Part shown: piece by piece, positions 27,137 to 35,137 of the stretch | Layout of the letters: each line of letters starts with the position of its first letter | Position numbering within the stretch: position 1 is the first letter of the stretch | NCBI RefSeq assembly: GCF_000422305.1 | Contig: NZ_KE383817.1 | Span: 62,001 to 126,000, forward strand | DNA: 64,000 bases | Source of the DNA: Luteimonas mephitis DSM 12574 | GTDB lineage: Bacteria; Pseudomonadota; Gammaproteobacteria; Xanthomonadales; Xanthomonadaceae | Direction: 5' to 3' | Program-made: the position numbers and the translations under genes | The notes under the pieces: generated by a model | Databases searched by the model: none | What the model saw: only the letters and a program-made list of their open reading frames with translations | Told to the model about the DNA's origin: nothing

Positions 27137-27474
27137 TGTTGTTCTCCTTCGATGATTTGCGCCGCCATGCCCGAGCCGGGCATCGACGGCGACGCATCGA
27201 ACGCAATCGCAGGATCGATGCCAACCGCAGACGTGCATTGCAAGCCATTGAAGGAACAACATTTTCCGCGAAGTCATCGGCAGCACGACCGCGCCTTGGC
27301 CCGGAACGGGCGGGAACGGCGCTGAAAACGTTGCATCGATGAAACATCCGCGCACGGCGGAACCGCCCGCCGGCGCAGCGCGACGCGGCAAGTGGCTGAT
27401 TCAAAGGGAATGCGCGCGGCAGGGTGTCCGCGCAATGTGTTCCATCGGTGCAACGCCCGCCGGCGCCGGCCGGT
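27137..27474. other. Upstream region of the Fap-like operon
   Basis: About 338 bases without a gene, between the 3' end of the copper-chaperone gene and the start of the Fap-like operon, both on minus. The only site I can propose is the sigma-54-like element at 27208-27223. GC-rich palindromic sequence (GCCGGCGCCGGCC) near 27462-27474 follows the chaperone gene without a T-run. Confidence 0.5.
27208..27223 (-). promoter_or_regulatory. Candidate sigma-54 promoter of the Fap-like operon
   Basis: On the minus strand TTGGCATCGATCCTGCG has GG and GC separated by exactly ten bases, plus TGGCA and TGC matches to the TGGCACG-N4-TTGC consensus. Transcription would begin near 27198, leaving a leader of about 60 bases. 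The nearby activator keeps its GAFTGA loop, which supports the idea, but the match is partial. Confidence 0.35.
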
Positions 27475-27930
27475 CTACAGCGCGTCGGGCCTGCGCACCT
27501 CGAACTCGCCAAGCAGCTCGCCGCCGCCCGCCAGCTGGAACGACACCACCACCCTGCTGCCGGCCTTGAGCGGCGCGTGCGGCTGCATCAGCATCAGGTG
27601 CATGCCCCCTGGCTTGAGCACGGCCACGCCATCGGGTGCGATGCGCAGCTCGGGCAGGTGGCGCATGCGGTTGACGCCGTCGACGAGGCGCGTCTCGTGC
27701 AACTGCGCGCTTTCGAACGCAGGGCTGCTGGCGCCGGTGATGGTCATCGGCTTCGCGCAGCTGTTCTCGATGCGGCCGAAGCCGGCCATCATCGGCATCC
27801 CGGCCGGCCCCAGCCGCACCCAGCCGTCGCGTACCTGCGGCTGGCATTCGCGGGCCGACGCGGGCGACACGGCCACCATCGTGCAGGCAACCGCAAATGC
27901 GAACGTGGCAAAGATGCGATGCAGGAGCAT
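27475..27930 (-). CDS. Periplasmic copper chaperone, PCu(A)C family
   Basis: A 151-residue exported protein: signal peptide FATFAFAVACTMVAVSPASA, then the PCuAC (DUF461) domain. Copper-ligand blocks visible are RMRHLPE and KPGGMHLMLMQP, separated as in the H/M-rich motif of this family. These proteins take Cu(I) in the periplasm and pass it on to cytochrome oxidase assembly. It is divergent from the crotonase gene with 73 bases between. A copper link with the HvfABC-like locus further along is possible but distant. Confidence 0.88.
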   Translation of the reverse strand: MLLHRIFATFAFAVACTMVAVSPASARECQPQVRDGWVRLGPAGMPMMAGFGRIENSCAKPMTITGASSPAFESAQLHETRLVDGVNRMRHLPELRIAPDGVAVLKPGGMHLMLMQPHAPLKAGSRVVVSFQLAGGGELLGEFEVRRPDAL

Positions 27931-28003
27931 GCGCCTATGATAGCGCCTCCCCACTGGCATCCTCCAGCCGGCCCGAAGCGGCCGCGCACTGCACAGGACC
28001 GGC

Positions 28004-28762
28004 ATGACCACACTGATCAAGCGCACCGACCACGGCGACATCCGCGAACTGCAACTCGACCGCGCGCCGGTCAACGCCCTCAACCCGATGCTCTGCGACC
28101 AGCTGGCCGAAGCGATCGGCGCGGCGGTGGCCGACGGTGCCGGCGGAATCGTGCTGTCGGGCGGCCCGAAAGTGTTCTCGGCCGGTCTCGACGTGCCCTT
28201 CCTGCTCACCCTGCCCGACCGTGACGCGCTGAAGGCGGCATGGGAGCGGTTCTTCGATGCCGCGCGGGCACTGGCCGCGTGCCCGATCCCGGTGGCCTCC
28301 GCCATCAACGGCCATTCACCGGCCGGCGGCTGCGTGCTGGCGCTGTGCTGCGACTACCGGGTGATGGCGATGGGCCCGTATCGCATCGGCCTCAACGAGA
28401 CCCAGGTGGGCCTGGTCGCACCGGACGGCATCCAGCGCCTGATGCGCCGCGTGGTCGGCGCGCACCGCGCCGAACGCCTGCTGGTTTCCGGCGAACTGGT
28501 CGAGTCCGAGCGGGCGCTGGCGATGGGCCTGGTGGACGAACTGGCCGGCATCGACGAAGTGCCGGCGCGCGCGCTGGCGTGGCTGCAACAGCTGCTGCAG
28601 CTGCCGCGCAAGCCGGTGCTGGCGACGCGCGCGATCGCCCGGGCCGAGGTGGTCGAAGCGATGCAGCCGGAGAACATCCGGCTCGACCGCTTCGTCGATG
28701 CGTGGAGTGATCCAGATACGCAGGCGGGACTGCGGGCACTGGTCGCCAAGCTCGGCAAATGA
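28004..28762 (+). CDS. Enoyl-CoA hydratase/isomerase family protein
   Basis: A 252-residue crotonase-fold protein. It has the oxyanion-hole segment SGGPKVFSAGLDVPFLLT and the second GHSPAGGCVLALCCDYRVM block. The acidic catalytic residues expected in classical hydratases are not obvious (GLNETQVGLVAPDGIQRLM occupies that region), so an isomerase or another crotonase activity is possible. Single gene, probably with its own promoter in the divergent gap. It ends before a palindromic repeat. Confidence 0.85.
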   Translation: MTTLIKRTDHGDIRELQLDRAPVNALNPMLCDQLAEAIGAAVADGAGGIVLSGGPKVFSAGLDVPFLLTLPDRDALKAAWERFFDAARALAACPIPVASAINGHSPAGGCVLALCCDYRVMAMGPYRIGLNETQVGLVAPDGIQRLMRRVVGAHRAERLLVSGELVESERALAMGLVDELAGIDEVPARALAWLQQLLQLPRKPVLATRAIARAEVVEAMQPENIRLDRFVDAWSDPDTQAGLRALVAKLGK

Positions 28763-28782
28763 CCGCGGTGCACCCGCGACAC

Positions 28783-28865
28783 CGCGGGAGCGCGCCATGG
28801 GCGCGATGGCGTTGCCGGTAAGGCGATCGCGCAATACAACGATCGCGCCCGTGGGGCGCTCCTAC
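28783..28865. repeat. GTAG-headed palindromic repeat, copy 2, family A
   Basis: Left arm GGGAGCGCGCCATGGGCGCG and right arm CGCGCCCGTGGGGCGCTCC followed by CTAC. The loop is longer and itself contains a small inverted repeat (CGATCGCG...CGATCGCG). The right-hand CTAC, read on minus, provides the TAG stop of the sulfurtransferase gene. Confidence 0.8.
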
Positions 28866-29710
28866 GGGCCGGTTGCGACCGGGCGCTGCGGATCCTCGAT
28901 CCAGCCGCTCCACGAGCCGGTGAACAGCTTCGCGCCGGGCAGTCCGGCGTGCTCCATCGCCAGCAGGTGGTGGCAGGCAGTGACGCCCGAACCGCACATC
29001 ACCACCACGTCGTCGGCTCGGTGCGGGCCGAGCAGTTCGCGGAATTCCCCGGCCAGCTGTTCGCGCGACTTGAAGCGGCCGCCGGCGAGGTTGTCGGCAT
29101 AGGGACGGTTGACCGCGCCGGGCACGTGGCCGGCGACGCGGTCGATCGGTTCGACATCGCCGCGGAAACGTTCGCGCGCACGCGCGTCGACCAGCATCCC
29201 GCCGTGCGCCAGGTGCGCCTGCACCTGCGTTGCGTCGAGCAGGCGATTGCCATCGAAGCGTTCGGTGCGGGCAACGCGGGTGACGTCACGCACGCCGGTC
29301 TGGGTGGGCAGGCCGAGCGCCATCCAGCGCGCCCAGCCGCCGTCGAGCACGGCGGCGCGTTGGTGGCCCAGCGCGCGCAGCAGGAACCACAGCCGCGCCG
29401 CGTGCGCGCCGTCGCCGTCGTCGTACGCCACTACCTGGTGGTCGGGGGTGATGCCCCAGTCGCCCAGGCGCGCGTCGAAATCCGCCGCGTCGGGCCACGG
29501 GTGGCGGCCGCCGCCGCGCTTGCGATGGTCGGACAGGTCGCGGTCCAGGTGCGCGTACAGCGCACCGGGCAGGTGCGAGGCGGCATACGCGGCCGGGCCG
29601 GCCTCGGGGGCCGCCAGCGAGAACCGGCAATCGAGCACGACCAGGTCGTCGCGATCAAGCGCGCCGGCCAGCGTTCCGGCATCCACCAGCGTGGTCCACG
29701 GCGTGGTCAT
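28862..29710 (-). CDS. Rhodanese-like sulfurtransferase (thiosulfate / 3-mercaptopyruvate)
   Basis: A 282-residue two-domain rhodanese. The catalytic Cys239 lies in VVMCGSGVTACHHLLAM; the CGSGVTA loop is that of SseA-type 3-mercaptopyruvate sulfurtransferases. The N-terminal domain is an inactive rhodanese fold (VVLDCRFSLAAPEAG). The start overlaps the upstream Nudix stop as ATGA. The stop codon TAG is contributed by the palindromic repeat at its 3' end. Substrate preference cannot be fixed from sequence. Confidence 0.93.
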   Translation of the reverse strand: MTTPWTTLVDAGTLAGALDRDDLVVLDCRFSLAAPEAGPAAYAASHLPGALYAHLDRDLSDHRKRGGGRHPWPDAADFDARLGDWGITPDHQVVAYDDGDGAHAARLWFLLRALGHQRAAVLDGGWARWMALGLPTQTGVRDVTRVARTERFDGNRLLDATQVQAHLAHGGMLVDARARERFRGDVEPIDRVAGHVPGAVNRPYADNLAGGRFKSREQLAGEFRELLGPHRADDVVVMCGSGVTACHHLLAMEHAGLPGAKLFTGSWSGWIEDPQRPVATGP

Positions 29711-30348
29711 GGCAGTCGCTCCAGTCTTTCGCGCAGGTTGAACAGGATCGAGGCGGTCGCGCCCCAGATGCGCTGCGAAGGCGCGGCCGGCGGGCGCAGG
29801 AACTCGAGCACCTTGCGATTGCGGCCACGATAGTCGATGGCGATGTGCTGCAGGTTGCCGGGCGCCATCAGCCAGTCCAGCGGCACTTCGAACACGTCCG
29901 ACACTTCCGACGGGTCGGGCACGGCGACGAAGGCCGGATCGATCCACGCCACCACCGGCAGCACGCGGAAGCCGGTGATCGTGGCCAGCGGATCGAGATA
30001 GCCCAGCGGCCGCGCCTGCGACCGGGCAAGCCCGACCTCTTCGGAGGCTTCGCGCAGGGCGGCGGCCACCACGTCGGCGTCGGCGTCCTCGACCTTGCCG
30101 CCGGGAAAGCTGACCTGCCCGGGGTGATGGCGCAGCGCGTCGGTGCGCCGGGTCAGCAGCACGCGCAGCCCGGGCGCCCGCGGCACCAGCGGGACCAGCA
30201 CCGCCGCCTCCGCGACGGCCGCCTGCGGCAGCAGCAGGTCGTCCAGTTCACCGTGGTTCCAGGCGTCGCCGGTTGGCAGCGCCGCCAGCGGGTACAGCGC
30301 CTCGCGCAGGCGCGACAGGGTGATCGGTGCGGTGGAGCCGGAAACCAT
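29707..30348 (-). CDS. nudL: Nudix hydrolase, CoA pyrophosphatase NudL type
   Basis: A 213-residue Nudix protein. The CoA-type extension LLTRRTDALRHHPGQVSFPG runs directly into the Nudix box (GGKVEDADADVVAAALREAS, then EEVG). Family members split CoA and its derivatives into 4'-phosphopantetheine and 3',5'-ADP. It lies between the DUF1289 gene and the sulfurtransferase gene, with which it overlaps by four bases, so the three probably form one transcript. Confidence 0.9.
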   Translation of the reverse strand: MVSGSTAPITLSRLREALYPLAALPTGDAWNHGELDDLLLPQAAVAEAAVLVPLVPRAPGLRVLLTRRTDALRHHPGQVSFPGGKVEDADADVVAAALREASEEVGLARSQARPLGYLDPLATITGFRVLPVVAWIDPAFVAVPDPSEVSDVFEVPLDWLMAPGNLQHIAIDYRGRNRKVLEFLRPPAAPSQRIWGATASILFNLRERLERLP

Positions 30349-30352
30349 CGAA

Positions 30353-30538
30353 TCAGCCCCGCCGTGCTTCCCGTTCGGGCAGCACGGTTTCCATCAGCCG
30401 CAGGCGCTCGTCATCGTCCATCCGGATCCAGCCTGCGATTTCGGCGGTCGTGCGGTGGCAGCCGTGGCAGTAGCCGTCGTCGGCCATCGTGCAAACGCCG
30501 GTGCACGGGCTGAGCACGGCGCGGAATACGGAGTTCAT
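30353..30538 (-). CDS. DUF1289 small cysteine protein
   Basis: A 61-residue protein with the DUF1289 pattern SPCTGVCTMADDGYCHGCHR followed by TTAEIAGW. The four cysteines probably bind a metal or an Fe-S cluster. Four bases separate it from nudL. Function is unknown. Confidence 0.9.
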   Translation of the reverse strand: MNSVFRAVLSPCTGVCTMADDGYCHGCHRTTAEIAGWIRMDDDERLRLMETVLPEREARRG

Positions 30539-30576
30539 TGCTTCCTTCTGCTCGATGCGCGGCAGGTGCGCGCATG

Positions 30577-30608
30577 AAAAAGGCTGCGTCGAGGTGATCG
30601 ACGCAGCC
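30577..30608 (-). terminator. Rho-independent terminator of the FKBP gene
   Basis: Perfect 11-base stem GGCTGCGTCGA/TCGACGCAGCC with a five-base loop, followed on the minus strand by TTTTT. It lies 114 bases past the FKBP stop, just before the DUF1289 gene. Confidence 0.88.
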
Positions 30609-30722
30609 CGGTGACATCAGGTGACCGGATGTTCCGGCCAGGATGCGTACCCGTTCATTGTAGCCCCCGCCTGCGCGGAGGTGGCCCATCGGCAAAGGCG
30701 CGCTGAAGCGCGCGCCGATGCG

Positions 30723-31424
30723 TCACTTGACGCTGACGAGCTGGACGTCGAACACCACGGCCTGGTTCGGGCCGATCGGCGATTCGGGCGTGTTGCCATA
30801 GGCCTGGTCGGCCGGCAGCACCACTTCCCAGCGCGAGCCGGCGGGCATCTGCAGCAGCGCTTCGCGCAGGCCGACCAGCGGCACCTGGCTGACCTTCAGG
30901 CTGACCGGGCCGGGCTTCTGGCCCTGCGGCGGGCTGAAGGTATCGACGAAGGTCTGGCCGGTGGGCAGCGCGCCCTTGTAGTTGATCTGCACTTCGCTGG
31001 CCTGGGTGGGCTTGGCGCCGGTGCCGTTGGTGACGACGCGGTACTGCACGCCGCTGGGCAGCGTCTTCACGCCAGCCTTGGCCTTGTTCTGCGCCAGGAA
31101 GGCGTCGCTCTTGGCCTTGTTGGCGGCCGATGCCTTGTCGAATTCCGCCTTGGCCTTGGCCATCTGGCGCTTCTGCATGTTCTGCACCGCGGTGCGCAGT
31201 TGCTCGACCGGAACCGTCGGTTCCTTCTTGGCGTAGCCGTCCTGGACGGCCTTGATCACGGTGTTGACGTCGACGGCTTCGCCGCTTTCGATCAGGTTGC
31301 GGCCGAGGTCATAACCGAGCGCGTAGCTCAACTGGCCTTTCTCGGACGAGGTGTCCTGGGCCGATGCAGAGCCGGCGACCAGGGTCAGAGCCGCGAGGGC
31401 GGCGGCGAGCAAACGCAACTTCAT
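30723..31424 (-). CDS. FKBP-type peptidyl-prolyl isomerase, periplasmic (FkpA/Mip type)
   Basis: A 233-residue protein with signal peptide LRLLAAALAALTLVAGSASA, an N-terminal dimerisation domain (LSYALGYDLGRNLIESGEAV), a long Lys/Ala-rich helix and a C-terminal FKBP domain (LPSGVQYRVVTNGTGAKP ... AYGNTPESPIGPNQAVVFDV). This is the FkpA/Mip layout; such proteins fold and protect envelope proteins. I start at ATG 31424, with GGAG at suitable spacing. A GC hairpin (31486-31506) lies in the divergent upstream region. Confidence 0.93.
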   Translation of the reverse strand: MKLRLLAAALAALTLVAGSASAQDTSSEKGQLSYALGYDLGRNLIESGEAVDVNTVIKAVQDGYAKKEPTVPVEQLRTAVQNMQKRQMAKAKAEFDKASAANKAKSDAFLAQNKAKAGVKTLPSGVQYRVVTNGTGAKPTQASEVQINYKGALPTGQTFVDTFSPPQGQKPGPVSLKVSQVPLVGLREALLQMPAGSRWEVVLPADQAYGNTPESPIGPNQAVVFDVQLVSVK

Positions 31425-31619
31425 TCGGTGGATCTCCAGGATGTGGTCCGTAAGGGTCCGGCATGTGGGCGGGCCATCATGCAATTGGGGCGGTCGAGCC
31501 GCCCCATTTGGACGGGGTAGGATAACGGCCGCAGGGCTTAACCGCCACTGACGACCGCCTTCCGACCCGCGCCGGCCCGGCAAGTTCCGCAAGCCGGCGC
31601 TCGCTCACGAGACAGCCCC

Positions 31620-32402
31620 ATGCCCGACTCCCCCCTGCTGATCGCCGACCACGATGCGGTCCGCCTGATCACCGTCCACCGCCCGGACAAGCTGAATGCG
31701 CTGAACGCCGCCACCCTGGACGCGCTGCACGCCGCCTTCGATGCCGCGGCCGCGGACGATTCGGTCCGCGCCGTGGTGCTGACCGGCACCGGCCCGAAAG
31801 CCTTCGTCGCCGGCGCCGACATCGCCGAAATGGCCGGGCTGACGCCGGTGCAGGCGCGCGATTTCTCGCTGCGCGGCCAGCGGATGATGCGGCGCGTGGA
31901 GAAAATGCCCAAGCCGGTGATCGCGATGATCAACGGCTTCGCGCTGGGCGGCGGCCTGGAACTGGCGATGTGCTGCCACCTGCGCATCGCCGCGGATTCC
32001 GTCAAGGTCGGGCAGCCGGAGATCAACCTGGGCCTGATTCCCGGCTTCGGCGGCACCCAGCGGCTGCTGCGCCTGGCCGGGCGCGCCGCGGTGCTCGAGC
32101 TGTGCCTGGCCGGCGCCCCGGTCGACGCCGCGCGCGCGCAGCAGCTTGGCATCGTCAACCGGGTGGTGCCGGCGGCCGAACTGGAAGCCGAAACCATGGC
32201 GCTGGCCGCGCAGCTGGCCGCCGCGGCGCCGCTGGCGCTGCGCGGCATCCTCGACTGCGTCAACGTCGGCGCCGAGTGCAGCCTCGAGGAAGCACTGGAA
32301 TACGAAAGCGCGCAGTTCGGCCTGGTGTTCTCCACCGACGACATGCGCGAAGGCACGCGCGCCTTCCTCGAACGCCGCAAGCCGGCATTCCGCGGCCACT
32401 GA
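31620..32402 (+). CDS. Enoyl-CoA hydratase (crotonase family)
   Basis: A 260-residue crotonase. Conserved segments are HRPDKLNALNAATLDAL, KAFVAGADIAEMAGL (oxyanion hole), the NGFALGGGLELAMCCHLRIA block with the first catalytic Glu, and GQPEINLGLIPGFGGTQRL with the second. Both glutamates of true hydratases appear to be present, so beta-oxidation or short-chain hydratase activity is likely. It is the first gene of a probable unit with the CxxC protein and nth. Confidence 0.92.
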   Translation: MPDSPLLIADHDAVRLITVHRPDKLNALNAATLDALHAAFDAAAADDSVRAVVLTGTGPKAFVAGADIAEMAGLTPVQARDFSLRGQRMMRRVEKMPKPVIAMINGFALGGGLELAMCCHLRIAADSVKVGQPEINLGLIPGFGGTQRLLRLAGRAAVLELCLAGAPVDAARAQQLGIVNRVVPAAELEAETMALAAQLAAAAPLALRGILDCVNVGAECSLEEALEYESAQFGLVFSTDDMREGTRAFLERRKPAFRGH

Positions 32403-32448
32403 CGCACGGCGCGATGACCGTCCACCTGCGCGCCCCTGGAATCCCGAC

Positions 32449-32823
32449 GTGACCGCCTGCCCTGCCTGCAACGACACCGGCGCCACGCTGGCCGGGAAGC
32501 TCGCGGGCCTGCTGCGCGAGGGTGACGTTGATGCGGCGATCGAAGCGGGGCTGATGGATTTCATCCCCTGCCCGGAATGCACCCGACGCGGCGCCCACGC
32601 CGATGCGCACGCGCTGGTCGCCGACGCGCAGCAGCGCCTGCGCGATGCCTGGGCGGCACGCGACCGCCATCGCGCCCGCGATGCGCGCCTGCAACGTCGT
32701 GCCGCCGAGCGCGCCGCCCGGCGAGCGCCCGCGGCAACGACCGACACGCGCAAGCCCGCTCTACCACCGGCTGCGGCAGCGGCGCTGGCGCGCGCCAAGG
32801 CCAGGGCCGCGCAGAAGCCATGA
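32449..32823 (+). CDS. Small protein with two CxxC motifs upstream of nth
   Basis: A 124-residue protein starting at GTG 32449. Two pairs, CPACNDTG and CPECTRRG, are spaced like a zinc ribbon, though 34 residues apart. The C-terminal half is rich in Arg and Ala with long helices and could bind nucleic acid. The stop overlaps the nth start as ATGA. I do not recognise a characterised family. Its neighbour in base-excision repair is the only hint to a role. Confidence 0.7.
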   Translation: MTACPACNDTGATLAGKLAGLLREGDVDAAIEAGLMDFIPCPECTRRGAHADAHALVADAQQRLRDAWAARDRHRARDARLQRRAAERAARRAPAATTDTRKPALPPAAAAALARAKARAAQKP

Positions 32824-33506
32824 GTCCGGCACCGAAGGCTGCGCGACGCAGCCGCAACCTGTCCCCCGCCGAAGTGCACGAACTGTTCGCGCGGCTGAAG
32901 GAACTCGACCCGAAGCCGACCACCGAACTGGCCTACTCGACATCGTTCGAACTGCTGGTCGCGGTGATCCTGTCCGCGCAGGCCACGGACGTGGGCGTCA
33001 ACAAGGCCACGCAACGGCTGTTCCCGGTCGCCAATACGCCTGCGCAGCTCGTCGCGCTGGGCGTCGAAGGGCTCAAGCCGTACATCTCCACCATCGGCCT
33101 GTACAACGCCAAGGCCGCGAACGTGGTGGCGATGTCGCGGCAGCTCCTGGACCTGCATGGCGGTGAAGTCCCACGCACCCGCGAAGCGCTCGAAGCGCTG
33201 CCCGGGGTCGGCCGCAAGACCGCCAACGTGGTGCTCAACACCGCGTTCGGCGAACCGACCATCGCGGTGGATACCCACATCTTCCGCGTGTCCAACCGCA
33301 CCGGCCTGGCGCGCGGCAAGGACGTGCGCGCGGTGGAGGACCGGCTGCTCAGGGTCGTGCCCGCCGAGTATCGGCATGATGCGCACCACTGGCTGATCCT
33401 GCACGGCCGCTACACCTGCAAGGCACGCAAGCCGGATTGCCCGCGCTGCGTAATCCGCGACCTGTGCCGGTTCCCCGACAAGACCGCCGGCGATCCCGAA
33501 GATTGA
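32820..33506 (+). CDS. nth: Endonuclease III
   Basis: Nth is a DNA glycosylase/AP lyase that removes oxidised pyrimidines. The 228-residue protein has the helix-hairpin-helix LPGVGRKTANVVLNTAFG with the catalytic Lys, the catalytic Asp in VDTHIFRVSNR, and the C-terminal [4Fe-4S] cysteines spaced C-x6-C-x2-C-x5-C (CKARKPDCPRCVIRDLC). ATG 32820 overlaps the previous stop. Confidence 0.97.
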   Translation: MSPAPKAARRSRNLSPAEVHELFARLKELDPKPTTELAYSTSFELLVAVILSAQATDVGVNKATQRLFPVANTPAQLVALGVEGLKPYISTIGLYNAKAANVVAMSRQLLDLHGGEVPRTREALEALPGVGRKTANVVLNTAFGEPTIAVDTHIFRVSNRTGLARGKDVRAVEDRLLRVVPAEYRHDAHHWLILHGRYTCKARKPDCPRCVIRDLCRFPDKTAGDPED

Positions 33507-33751
33507 AAGGATGCCGCTGTCATGCGCCGATCATCGGGGCGAAACATGACGTCGCCACGCAGCCGTGCGCGGCCCCGGACCGGCGATGCGCATGTCTCGC
33601 GATTCGCGGCGGCTGCGCCCCCTCGCCGGCAACGACAGCCGCTGCCAGGGGCGTGGTGCGATCGGACGCATCCGGCTTCTTCCTGTCACGCCAACGAAAT
33701 ATTCACGCCATAGTCTGCGCGGCGTCTCCTCTCCACGCCCCAGGGCACGCC

Positions 33752-34897
33752 ATGAACCTTCCCCGCCTCACCCTCAGCCTCGCCTTGCTCGCCGCGCTCG
33801 CGGCACCCGCCGCCCGCGCCGAAATCACGATCGATTCGATCGCCGGTTCCGATGTCAGCCTCGAAGGGCTGATCCAGGCCGACGGCAACTGGTTCAACAA
33901 CGACCTGGCCGACCTCAACGGCATCGGCAACAACGGCAAGGACAGCGAGTTCGAGCTGCGCCGCGCCGAGATCGTCCTCAAGGGCAAGGGCCCGGGCAAC
34001 TACGAATGGGTCATCGGCTACGACGCCAAGGCCGACAAGTTCCTCGACGCAAACGTCAAGTACAAGCTCGGCGGCAACGGCAGCCACTTCGTGCAGGTGG
34101 GCCAGTTCAAGCAGCCCAACAGCATGGAAGAGTCGTCCTCGACCAAGAACAACGACTTCATCTCCAAGTCCGTGGCCACCAACACCTATGCGATCGGGCG
34201 CAGGCTCGGCGTTGGCTACGGTTTCGGCACCGACAGCTGGAGCATCAACGCCAGCTACTTCGGCCGCGAACTCACCCGCAACCTCGCCCATGGCAGCGGT
34301 TACGGCCTGCGTGGCACCTGGGCGCCGATCAACGAGAAGGGCAACATCGTGCACATCGGCCTGGCGTACGCAAACTACGACACCGACGCCGACACCTTCC
34401 GCCTGCGTGCACGCCCGGATGCCGACCTCGCCAGCGTGCGCCTGGTCGACACCGGCAACATGACCGACACCGACCGCGTCGCGACCACCAGCCTCGAGGC
34501 CATGTGGATAAACGGGCCGTTCAAGCTGCAGGGCGAGTACTACACCAGCGACATCAAGCGCCTGGCCAACAGCGACTACACCAGTACCGCGGGCTATATC
34601 CAGGGACTCTGGAACATCACCGGCGAAACCTGGGGCTACAAGGGCGGCGTGCCTTCAACGCCGCTGCCCAGCGAACCCGGCAGCGGCATGTGGCAGCTGG
34701 GCCTGCGCTACGACACCATCGACCTCAACGACGGCGCGGTCGAGGGCGGCAAGATGAACACCTGGACCGCAGGCGTGAACTGGTACTGGCGTTCCAACTT
34801 CAAGTTCGCGCTGAACTACGTGAAGGTCAACAGCGAACGCCAGGGCCTGAGCGACGACCCGGACATCGTCGAGGCGCGCGCCCAGTTTTACTGGTAA
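33752..34897 (+). CDS. Phosphate-selective porin (OprP/OprO family)
   Basis: A 381-residue outer-membrane protein with signal peptide LTLSLALLAALAAPAARA and beta-strand repetition ending in a C-terminal Trp (VEARAQFYW). The family blocks FELRRAEIVLKGKGPGNYEW and FVQVGQFKQPNSMEESSSTK are typical of OprP/OprO, which pass phosphate or polyphosphate. It opens the phosphate island and has a strong terminator. Upstream, CTGTCAC at 33683-33689 resembles half a Pho box, but the second half is poor. Confidence 0.9.
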   Translation: MNLPRLTLSLALLAALAAPAARAEITIDSIAGSDVSLEGLIQADGNWFNNDLADLNGIGNNGKDSEFELRRAEIVLKGKGPGNYEWVIGYDAKADKFLDANVKYKLGGNGSHFVQVGQFKQPNSMEESSSTKNNDFISKSVATNTYAIGRRLGVGYGFGTDSWSINASYFGRELTRNLAHGSGYGLRGTWAPINEKGNIVHIGLAYANYDTDADTFRLRARPDADLASVRLVDTGNMTDTDRVATTSLEAMWINGPFKLQGEYYTSDIKRLANSDYTSTAGYIQGLWNITGETWGYKGGVPSTPLPSEPGSGMWQLGLRYDTIDLNDGAVEGGKMNTWTAGVNWYWRSNFKFALNYVKVNSERQGLSDDPDIVEARAQFYW

Positions 34898-34927
34898 GGC
34901 GACGGGTTCGCCCTCACCCGTCCTGCG

Positions 34928-34959
34928 GGGGCGCGGCGGCAGCCGCGCCCCTTTTTTTT
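34928..34959 (+). terminator. Rho-independent terminator of the phosphate porin gene
   Basis: Stem GGGGCGCGGC, loop GGCA, stem GCCGCGCCCC and eight Ts, 31 bases after the stop. A second hairpin, CCTTTTCC...GGAAAAGG, follows. Confidence 0.95.
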
Positions 34960-35055
34960 GCTCCTTTTCCCGGCTGGCGGAAAAGGGGCTCATTGGTGAT
35001 CCCACCGATGAAATGAAGCGCCCGCGACACCCGGCGTCATCGAACCGACACATGC

Positions 35056-35073
35056 AAGACATGGCGCTGTCAC
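35056..35073 (+). promoter_or_regulatory. Candidate Pho box before pstS1
   Basis: AAGACAT-N4-CTGTCAC fits two seven-base PhoB repeats 11 bases apart. The second matches CTGTCAT at six of seven positions, the first at four. It lies about 65 bases upstream of the start codon. Confidence 0.45.
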
Positions 35074-35137
35074 GTCGGAGATATGAAATGCATCGCGAGC
35101 GGGCAAGGCCCGTCAGCATCCACTCCAGGAGTCATCC

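Noticed and set aside
27157..27173. Second sigma-54-like spacing (GG-N10-GC) just before the candidate subunit gene
   Set aside because: Only the invariant dinucleotides match, and it is too close to the start codon to leave room for a ribosome-binding site.
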